A DNA stretch of 64,000 nt from Opisthocomus hoazin (lineage: Eukaryota; Chordata; Aves; Opisthocomiformes; Opisthocomidae): the NCBI RefSeq assembly GCF_030867145.1, contig NC_134419.1:74085403-74149402 (forward strand). The letters are read 5' to 3'. Below, piece after piece: positions 55,401-64,000 of the stretch (positions are counted from its first letter, which is position 1; each line of letters begins with the position of its first letter). The notes under the pieces were generated by a model. The model was not told where the DNA came from, searched no databases, and was given only the letters and a program-made list of their open reading frames with translations. A program made the translations under genes and the position numbers.

Positions 55401-57740
55401 GGCATAGACACATTAAAATATTTAAGGTACCTTAAATATTAACTACCTAGCAACAAGCCCCTGATTACCTCAAGGAAAACAATGCACTACTAGGGCAGGC
55501 AGAAATCATAGCAGTCATTATTATTATTATAATTTTTTTTTACAGTAACAATTAAACACGATTGTTGTTACATAATATACAATTACATGCATAGGGAATC
55601 CCTGCCTTAAATAGTTGATGCTTGACTACGCTAAGGAACTATATACGGCTATGAAACTACAGGACACCTGTTTGATAGAGCTGAGAAACTGGCTGTCTGC
55701 ATCACGAAGTTCCAGTTCCTCCTCTGCCTCCCGTTTACGGTGTGACCATACCAGCTGACTTCTGTCCACACACTGCTGCTTTGGGACTTGCCATTTTAAT
55801 GTAGCTGTGCCACAGCACAGGCAAACATAACCTGAAGCACGTTACATGACGTCGTCTGACAAGAGAACCAGGACAGGCTGCAAGCCTCCCTTCCCGCGAC
55901 GTTGCTTTTGGTGTCACTTCATGTTCCTCTAGCAGTGACCTGCGGTGCGCTCGCATGAGGAGCTCCCCGGGGTTACAGCTCGGCACTGCGACGTCTTCCT
56001 GCGCCACCATTACGCGTTCCAAGGGTACGAGCCCGAAGGCAGACTTTCCCCCTGCAGTATTTGTAAAGCAGCTGAAAGGACTGTGATGGAAAATGGTTTC
56101 CAGTAATGGTCAAACAAACTTTCTCATCTTGCATGTGTTCATTACAGCAGTGAGTAAGCATGTTGGCAGGATGCTTACATGCTGTGGTGGCAGGCTCTAG
56201 TAGATGCCTACATTCCTGTCATTTTTTTTTAAAGCTTATGAAAGGTGTCAGGTTAACGCAGGTTTGCAGGGTGTTGGAGGCCTTGGGTTCCTGCAGTTCT
56301 AGTTATAACAAACAACATTGACATATCCAGCATTTTAAAGCCAGGATACTTTCCGATTTGGCTTCCAAACTCGGTTTTGTAGAACCCTGCTTGCACATGA
56401 CACACTCCAGCTTCACATAAAGCCAATAGCCATTTCCAGTCTGGCTCTACATGAAGACAGTAATCCCCTAGCAGAGGGATCAGAGTTTGGTTTACAGTTT
56501 ATAAACCAAAAAGAAGGCCATTGGCTCATTCCTGCACCTCTTTATTCCATAATCACAACTCCAATCCCCATTCCAAAACTCAACTCCACCAACAAGCCTA
56601 ACACATCAGTCTCTGCCTGCCTCAGAAGAAACACAAGCCTGCAGACTTGGGCAGAACAAGTCTGGAACGTCTCCAGCAGCACTTCTAGACCGAACCCTAG
56701 CAGCAGTTCTGAATTTCCTGCAGGCTTGACACTGAGTACAAGCTCACTGAGGGAAAGGATGGTAAATTAAAGCAGGAAAAACACTGAGCCAAGGTGGACT
56801 TTCAAATACCTTATTCTCAGCGAAACCTACTTTTGATTTTATTTAGCAGATTACCTTTTATATGGTGGGCTTGGCTTTTCAATAGAGGGGAATGAATCAG
56901 CCCATTACCAAATCAGGCCCTGTATAAATGTTCACCCAGAAGAAGTTTACAGCTTTTACTCATTCACTCAAATTTGTGCTTTTACTGAATGAGGAGTGTG
57001 GAATTTAGCCTCATCTTTATTATTTGTGGATGTGTATCAAGCTTTCTTCTGATAAACCAGTACTTTATTTCTTTACCATAAGTCATGCTGTTTGGTTTTT
57101 GTCTGTTCTCAAAAAATGCACCAGGGCATAACTTGCAGCGGTGTTTTCTGACACCCGGCTCCGCTGGGGCAACAGCCGAGAGGTGCAAACCACCCCCTCC
57201 ACGCTCGTGGTTTGTTGGCTTCAGGACACACTGCTCGGGAAGACTCCTGGCGTGTAAGCGGCATGCGGAGAAGGGTGAGGGAAGCAGGAAACTTCATGGT
57301 GTTGGTTCTGGTTGCTTACAGAGCGACGTGTTCCTCATGCTCAACACTCCAGGCAAATTACTCTGGATTGTCTTAATTTCGTGAAAATAAAACATGTGGT
57401 CTCAGATTTTCACTGGGAGGCTCAAAGCATTTATTTTTATAATGGATTGATTGATATTTTTTTGTACCATGCAAGCTCCTTCACCTGGAGGATAAAATTC
57501 TCCCAGTGTCACGCGGTGATATTTTTGCTTTTTGTCTGTAAGTTTTCCATTGGGAACTCTGCACGAGTCCGCAGTAGCTGTTGGCAGAGCCTGAGCCATC
57601 GGTGGAATTCACTCCTGATGCAGCCTCTCCCGTAACACTCCTCTTACACAGCGCAGGAAAGTCAGGGAACTTCCTGTGCTTCCGATTTTCCCTGTTCTCC
57701 CTGGTGGATTTTTCTGTCTCAAGGACTGCACAGCTGAACC
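49486..57740. other. Intergenic downstream of BAG3
   Basis: 8 kb of mostly AT-rich sequence with an (ATT)n run near 55,518-55,531. Open frames are short and unrecognised. No INPP5F exon (expected to open with MELFQAKDHY in vertebrates) was found on either strand. Confidence 0.5.
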
Positions 57741-57948
57741 ATAGAATCACAGAATCATTAAGGTTGGAAAGACCTCTAAGATCACCAAGTCCAACCACCC
57801 ACCAACACCACCGTGCCTTCTAAACCATGTCCCGAAGTGCCACATCTACACATTTTTTGAACCCCTCCAGGGATGGGGACTCCACCTGGGCAGCCTGTCC
57901 CAATGCCTGACCACTCTCTCAGTAAAGACGTTTTTCCTGAAGCGTCCT
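57741..57948 (-). mobile_element. CR1 LINE 3' fragment
   Basis: The plus strand reads ATAGAATCACAGAATCATTA, AGGTTGGAAAGACCTCTAAG, ATCACCAAGTCCAACC and then ACCCCTCCAGGGATGGGGAC, the reverse complement of the 3' end of a common bird CR1. The 3' octamer-like tail is at the low-coordinate end, so the element lies on the minus strand. About 208 bp, strongly 5'-truncated. Confidence 0.93.
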
Positions 57949-58259
57949 TTGGTGCCAGAGGTTGGAACAGAATCTGCGTACATTTACGTAAATGATGGAG
58001 GAAGAAAAGGCCGATTTTTGTATGAGTTCACATGGCCGTTCCAGGTGTGATTCAAGCAGGTCACGTGCGGAAGGCACGTCCTGACGGAACCCAGCGCTGA
58101 GAATCTTCAGCTTTAAAATCTGAAAAACTGACGTTACTTGGGTTTGAGCCAAGAAATACATTTCTCATTAACGTTATTTGCTTCATGGTGCTGTGGTAAA
58201 GGCAAAATCCCGTCAGTGGGAGAAACCCGCAATGTCGGTAGGCGGTAATTTAGCATCCA
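57949..58259. other. Short intergenic spacer before the isolated CpG island
   Basis: 311 bases with no recognised element. Confidence 0.4.
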
Positions 58260-58830
58260 TCACGCAGCCGACAGTTCCGTCACAACGGGCCGTACAGCGC
58301 TGTTACTGCGCCCAGCGCACGCCGCCACACAGCGCTCCTTCCCGGGGCTCCCGGTGCAGCTGCGCCACCGCCAGTGGAAAACGCGGCCCGCTTGTCCCTG
58401 CCGTGCGCCTCGCGGCGTGACGTCGGCAGCAGAGGGTGACGTTGGCAGCAGCGTGACGTCGGCAGCAGAGTGACGTCGGCAGCAGAGGGTGACGTCGGCA
58501 GCAGCGTGACGTCGGCAGCAGAGTGACGTCGGCAGCAGAGGGTGACGTCGGCAGCAGAGTGACGCCCCACGCGGGAGGAGCGCGGCCCGCCGGACCAGCA
58601 GGGGGCAGCGCAGCCCCGCCGGTGCCGCCGCCGCCGCGGGGTCTCTCGGAGCCCCTGGAATCGGGGGCGGGGGGGGCGGTGCCGGGCTGGGCGCCCCCCC
58701 CCGGAGGCGCCGCGGTGCGGCGCGCCCCGCACCGAGCGCGGAGCGCGGCGAGGCGGGAGGCGCTGGCTGCGCTCAGCAGCCCGTAGCGGCTTGCAGAGAC
58801 CCGCCCGCAGGCCCAGGTTCGACTGTTTGC
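58260..58830. promoter_or_regulatory. CpG island with no assigned gene
   Basis: A sharply bounded GC- and CpG-rich block between AT-rich flanks, 9 kb after BAG3. It contains a minisatellite of TGACGTC units. It could be a promoter of an unseen transcript or of INPP5F, or a GC-rich tandem repeat with no promoter role. The long open frame on the minus strand (58,280-58,954) is largely the translation of the repeats and I do not regard it as a gene. Confidence 0.55.
58417..58564 (+). repeat. Minisatellite of GTGACGTCGGCAGCAG units with 53-bp higher-order period
   Basis: Eight consecutive units of 19 or 17 bp start at 58417, 58436, 58453, 58470, 58489, 58506, 58523 and 58542, with a ninth broken off at 58559. 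Lengths run 19-17-17, 19-17-17, 19-17, so the higher-order period is 53 bp. Units differ only at the end (AGAGG, AGC, AGA) and one has GTT for GTC. Each intact unit contains TGACGTC, the core of a cAMP-response element (seven perfect copies). Confidence 0.95.
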
Positions 58831-59309
58831 TTTGCTGGGGTTTTTTACAATACTGTCGATGTAGGAGAAGCTCTATGAAAGAAATGAAACTCCTTAGCTC
58901 CGTGATTTTATCCACGTCCACTGTGGCACGAAGAAACACAGGTTCTTCTTCCAACTTTGCAATTTTTTACTAATATGCTATGAAAAAATCCCGCCTGAGC
59001 GCAGCAGGAGAAGCAGGGGCCGTCCCCGAGGCGGGCAGTCCCGTGCCAGAGCAGGCAAGGTCTGTGTCGGTCTTACGGCACCTAAGGATCCTTTCCAGCT
59101 CCGTACAGGTGGTGGTCTCGGGAGCGTTGGCTAGTGTGAGCTGGCTGAAACACGTCAAACCTCAAACCTACAAAATATGAGCAGGAGTTAAGTCGTTCCA
59201 GTGCTTTGTATCAGAGTGATTTTTCCTTACAAGGCACTGGGGAGCTGTACTGTGAGGCTGCTAAGGACTAGAAAAACACAATTTCAGCTCTGCTTTTCAT
59301 AAAGTGCTG

Positions 59310-59360
59310 CTTCAAGTGGAAGGTTAGACTAATGATCTCCAGAGGTTCCTTCCGACCAAC
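59310..59360 (+). mobile_element. Possible CR1 3' tail remnant
   Basis: GGAAGGTTAGACTAATGATC and TCCAGAGGTTCCTTCCGACC resemble the last part of CR1 3' ends (GGTTGGACTAGATGATCTCCAGAGGTCCCTTCC). The typical ATTCTGTGAT tail is degraded. Short and old; the 5' limit is unclear. Confidence 0.5.
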
Positions 59361-61297
59361 ATCAGTGTATCTACACTTTGATTTCTGAAAGACTTGTTTT
59401 AAAAGAGCAAGACACTAATTTAATCACAGTCGATTACTCATTAAACCTTTCTTCTGTCGAGGGTGCTATTTCTCAAAGCCAAGCCAGGCCAGAATCTGTA
59501 GAAGCCACTTTTCCCCTGAGATGGAGTGATTGCATATCCTATTTTAAACTGAGTTACGTCAGCGACAAAAGCTGCCAAGAAGTCACAGCCATCTGACTCC
59601 AAGGGTCGCTCCAGTCTGGTTGACAGGACAGCTGAGGCAGCCTGCTCTTGAACCAGCTGGACTGGAAGGAGAGGACATGTGACACACAGAGCAAAACTTG
59701 GTCTTTGCGTAATGGAGTACTGTCCACATAAATTCCCCTTATTATCACAATGCTTGGAGATTCTTTTTCGCCTAATTTCCATTTCAGGGAACTTTGCATG
59801 CTCTTATGTGTACTTATCTAGTATTGCAATTGTATGATTTCAAAGTGCATTCTAGTCATAAAATAATCCACAGGGATAGGTCATGTGCCTATCACTCCAG
59901 TTTACAAGTGGCATGGTAAATTATGTGCAATACCAGTAGCATAACCCAGCCCTGTTTATTCCCAGTCCTTCCTGAATCCTTTTCCCATAGGCATTATACT
60001 TCTGTGGCAGGACATAATTTTTTATTTTATCTTCCACAAGCTGGATCCCAATACATTGAACAAAACTGAAGGACATATGGCTACTTAAAATGACTTACTC
60101 CAACTAAGAATCACATCTGTGACCACACGTGGTTTTGTCAGTGTTGAACTGCATTTGCCCGTGGATGCTGTGTTTGATTAAGAGCAGGGCAGTAGCATCT
60201 ATTTTTAAGATTGTTAGCAAATTTAAATAGAGAGTGCATATTTATCTTTTTCACTCTAATTAACATTGAGGCTTGAGGCAAATCAGCCAAACAGAACAAC
60301 TGCATGCATAATGCACTAGTTGGTCTCAGAAACCTCTTTTCAAACAATTTTAGTTGAGCATGAAAGTTATTTGGGGACTTGCTCATGCTTATTTTCGCTT
60401 TTTTTGGGGGGTGCTGGGGTTGTTTTTTTTGGCACATTCAGAGCTATTGCTTCTGTAAAGAAGTAAGCATGGCTGAGAGGGGAAAGATGGAATGCCAGCA
60501 TTTTCCCTCTTGTTTCCTTTTCTCTGTGTGAACCTTTTTCTTTCCATTGCTTATTCACTGCTTTTTTTGAAAACGTTGCAAAAATCTCCCTCAAGTTTTT
60601 AAGTACATTTGGACAACAGATGTCTAGAAAGCAAGCATTGGTAAACAGCACAGAAACAAAATTCTTGTGAAGGAGGTGTTTTTTCTTGATTAGAACAATA
60701 AATTGGGAGGCTATGGCCCAGACTTTCTGACAAAGTCTCTACAGCCTTCAGAAAGTGCTAGAATCCACTGGCCTGAAGTTTGAAAATCCTGATGTTTCTC
60801 AGGTGGATCTGGATGCTTAAGCTCAATTTGCACATCATTTGTAATGAGGCAGGTTTAAATTCAATAGCCTCACAAGACCCGAGCGTAGGACATCATGCTA
60901 AGGCCATCATTCTGAAGACTCAGAACCCAACCAGAAGTGCAGCAATTGAAGAGGGTTGGGTAGGAGTAACGTTGCAATTTCTGGTTAGCTAGCAAGTATT
61001 TGCAGTTCTGTGGTGTTGCTATGCCTTGACAGGAGCTTCTGCTACTACTTGGTAGATATATGCACAAGAGAAGAAAGACAGAATGCGATGGATGAAAAGA
61101 AGGTTAAAGAATGTGGAGATGGGCAGATCACATTACCTCATTCCTGTTTTGCCCAAGCTGTTCTTAAAACACACTAGTGGTGAATATTGCCCAGCTAATT
61201 TCAGTGAGCAGTCTATCCCCATGCTTACTTATTGAAGTTCTTTGTTTCTAACTCATTCTTCCTCTAATTATGCTTACTTCTTGTCCTGTCTGGGATA
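59361..61297. other. Intergenic between the CR1 fragments
   Basis: AT-rich sequence with short open frames on both strands; nothing recognised. Confidence 0.45.
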
Positions 61298-61670
61298 GAC
61301 CTGGGATTGTTTAGCCTCAAAAAGAAAAGGCTCAGGGAGGATCTTATCAATATGTATAAATGCCTGAAGGAAGAAAAGGAGATGGGGCCAGACTCTTCTC
61401 AGTAGTATCCAGTGACAGGACAAGAGGAAACGGACACAAACTGAAATACAGGATATTCCACTTAAAGAGAAGAAAAAACCTTTTCATTGTGAGGGTGGTC
61501 AAACACTGGCACAGGTTGCGCAGAGCAGCTGTGGAGTCACCATCTCTGGAGACAGTCAAAACCCCACTGGACGTGGTCCTGGGCAGCCTGCTCTGGCTGA
61601 CCCCACTGTGAGCAGAGGGGCTGGACCACAGGTACCTTTCAACCTGAACCATTCTATGATTCAGTGATAG
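61298..61670 (+). mobile_element. CR1 LINE 3' fragment, degraded
   Basis: About 370 bp beginning CCTGGGATTGTTTAGCCTCA and ending AACCATTCTATGATTCAGTG. A broken reading frame (61,360-61,611) encodes the CR1 protein tail ([20 protein letters not shown], then [20 protein letters not shown]), clearly related to the intact frame at 43,240-43,461. It is more diverged than that copy, so the insertion is older. Confidence 0.92.
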
Positions 61671-64000
61671 TGAACAAAGAAACCAGATATTCTTGTCCTC
61701 TGTCCAGCAATTTTTATGTGTTTCAAGACTGTTTTTCTGTTTCCCATGAGAAACTAGCCAAAAGAATCCTAATTCTTCAAACTACAGATCACAGCTTCTA
61801 AAATTCAGAATATCCCTGATTTCCTTTGGCTCACTTTCAGCTGATAATCCTTGAAACGGTTATATCAAACTGAATATAGTATTCCCACTGAGGTCTCACT
61901 CAGAGTAAAAGGATTATTGCGTAGGTCTTATGTGTAAAGTTCCTGTGTATTCATTTTAGTATAACTGGATTTTCTTTCACTATTTTGTTACTGGTTGTTG
62001 ATCAATTTATGATCTAGGATTACCCCAGAACTCCCAATTAACCAGATGTTCCTGAGCTTTTATTTATACAGACAATCATTCCTCTTGGAAATTTTTCTCT
62101 TGCCAGTCACTTCATTAATTTCAGATAATTTATTCGACTTGCCACAATAATCTCATAATGGAATCCTGATACCCAGTGGGCTTTCAGCCCTCCCAGCTTG
62201 ATAATTTACTAAGTACACTTGTTCTTCCATTATTTGGGCCGTTGGTAAAGATACCTGATAATACTAACCTTGTGAGTTAACCATTAATAACCACTCAACA
62301 GGAGAAACTTCCCAACTATCTGGGACTATGGAGGTGTCCTAACTGGACCATATTTCCTTAGATAGTTATGGGAAAGTCACAAAAGACAGGATCAATGGTG
62401 ATATTAAGTGCAGATATACACTACCACTCGGGACTGCTAGAGTGTCATAAGAAGAAACTGTATTGAGTCAATCTTAAATTTATGTTAATGGTTTCTTCAC
62501 ACTTTGTTGTCTTGCAGGTACTTGAAAGTACATACTTTGATTATTTTTTTCTATTCTTTTATTTAAGAAAGGGTCTGACTAATCAGATTCCTGAGTCTGT
62601 CCCCGAGTCATTCCCTGAGTCTTCCTTTCCCTTTTTTAAGGCTCAGGATAGTAGCACAGATTCATCAATGTATATAGAGCTATAACTTCCCATTGAGTTC
62701 ACAGACATTGGAAAACAATGGTAAATTAGAAGCCCAAATACTTTCCTGCTTTCTTGAGCCTCGCTCATCCTCTCTAGTTTTCCAAGATCAGTGCTTACTT
62801 CTCCAAACTTATCATGTCTCCACCTGGTCCTACCAGATCGATGACATAGTGTAGACTCCTGCAACAACAACCCATGCTTGTAATTTTTCCCTTCAACAAT
62901 TACTCGGAGATAGGTATGTATTTCCTCCTGCATTCTATATGGTGTAATGATGTATATGGCAGGCCTATGATGCCTTAATAAAGGAAATGGTGCCTTGCAA
63001 TTCTTTGTGTGCCTTTTCCCCCAAAGAGGTAATTGACTATTTGTAAGTAGTTTCTAGGACATCTTAAATTTTTTTTCAGGAATGAGTTTGACCTTTTCGC
63101 AGAAACATCTTCTGGTAAAGCAGAATCATCTGTGTAGCTACGTATCAGTCATAGTTTATAGCGCTCTGATTTATCACACGTAGTCACAGACCTACAGTAT
63201 AAAGCTATTATAGGCATGCAGTACATCTATTGCTCAAATACATATATGTATGTTGTAACATAAATAAAATGTCAAACAAAGTGAAAAGCATGTTAGTAAT
63301 TGCCAAGTCTTACACATGGCTCTGATTCCACCTTGGCTTCTCACTGGCATTCCCCTTCACAAATGCAAAACCTGACTGACTCCAACAACAATGCAGAACT
63401 TCCCTGATTTGTCTAAGGTATAGTCTTACACCAGGTATTTTTCTTATTGTTTCTGTAAAATATGAGCTTGCTTTCATTTAGCTGCATATGAGTGTAAACT
63501 CTTTCACCATAGCAATTTAAAATCTTTTAACCATATAAATATAGTCAGGCTATAATACCTTTGCACAGTAGGGAAATGTAAAAGTGAGGTAGAGAGAGAC
63601 TTATTTATCCAAGGCCAGGGAAATAGGGTGAGGATTCAGATTTTCGGATTTTCAGTCCTCTTTTTGAGTCTCATGTCTATCTTATTTCCTTAGGTTTTAC
63701 AATGACCTACATATGATTGCACAAGAAATGCAAAGCCAGCAGTAAACACTATTCGCCTGTATACAGCAATGATCATCCATCCTAGTTATTTAAGTATAGA
63801 ACATACAATCTCACAGGACAATAAAGTTCTTTTAATCTCCTGGTTTAGCCCCTTGAGAGTCATAAGAATTCTAATTATTGGTACCGTACTTAACTGCACA
63901 TCAAGAGCTTGAGGACTGTAAATTCTGTACATGACTTTTTTATCCACAAGCCACAGATGAAGGAAAAACTGATAGTGTTTTTTGACCTAAATTGCTGCCT
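61671..64000. other. Intergenic, right end of window
   Basis: AT-rich sequence with no recognised exon, RNA gene or mobile element. Open frames are shorter than 100 codons. Confidence 0.5.

Noticed and set aside
58280..58954. A 224-codon minus-strand frame starting EEEPVFLRATVDVDK
   Set aside because: The first 45 residues look protein-like, but the start is TTG, a stop lies just upstream, and the rest is the reverse translation of the minisatellite and GC-rich DNA. No family recognised.
58800..59200. First exon of INPP5F beside the orphan CpG island
   Set aside because: No sequence resembling the conserved INPP5F N-terminus is found on either strand here.

Overview
The window is nuclear DNA from a bird. 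Two vertebrate genes with introns can be read exon by exon: TIAL1 (TIAR, an RNA-binding protein) on the minus strand and BAG3 (a co-chaperone) on the plus strand. The repeats are typical of bird genomes: CR1 LINE 3' ends and solo LTRs of avian endogenous retroviruses. No prokaryotic feature, tRNA, rRNA or CRISPR array was seen. The gene order (TIAL1 pointing away, then BAG3) matches the known vertebrate neighbourhood RGS10-TIAL1-BAG3-INPP5F, which is human 10q26.

Layout. 1-14,487: the 5' half of TIAL1, read right to left. Six coding exons give residues 1-148 (RRM1 and most of RRM2), and the gene continues past the left edge. Intron 6 carries one LTR and a second piece of the same family. 13,850-15,250: the TIAL1 CpG-island promoter, with two ACTACR-NNN-CCCAG motifs, a YY1-type site and an inverted CCAAT box. 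15,250-31,740: an intergenic stretch with an LTR-like element (about 16,828-17,373), a solo LTR flanked by a 5-bp target duplication (21,554-22,508), and a weak candidate for a small unrecognised minus-strand gene (27,975-29,043). 31,740-32,900: the BAG3 CpG island and promoter, with heat-shock-element-like sequences. 32,063-49,480: BAG3, with four coding exons, a CR1 copy in intron 1 and a 3' UTR with two AATAAA signals. 49,480-64,000: intergenic, with three or four CR1 fragments and an isolated CpG island at about 58,260-58,830 that contains a 53-bp higher-order minisatellite of TGACGTC units. No INPP5F exon was found, so that gene probably begins beyond the right edge.

The two genes belong to related stress biology. 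TIAR binds U-rich RNA, controls splicing and translation, and helps build stress granules. BAG3 links HSP70 to small heat-shock proteins (through its IPV motifs) and to selective autophagy, and is induced by HSF1. The most notable points are a one-base reading-frame conflict in BAG3 exon 1 at a run of ten C, a tandem splice acceptor in TIAL1 exon 3 that encodes the same 17-residue insert as the human long isoform, the CRE-like minisatellite, and bird differences in BAG3 at sites described in human for caspase cleavage and 14-3-3 binding.
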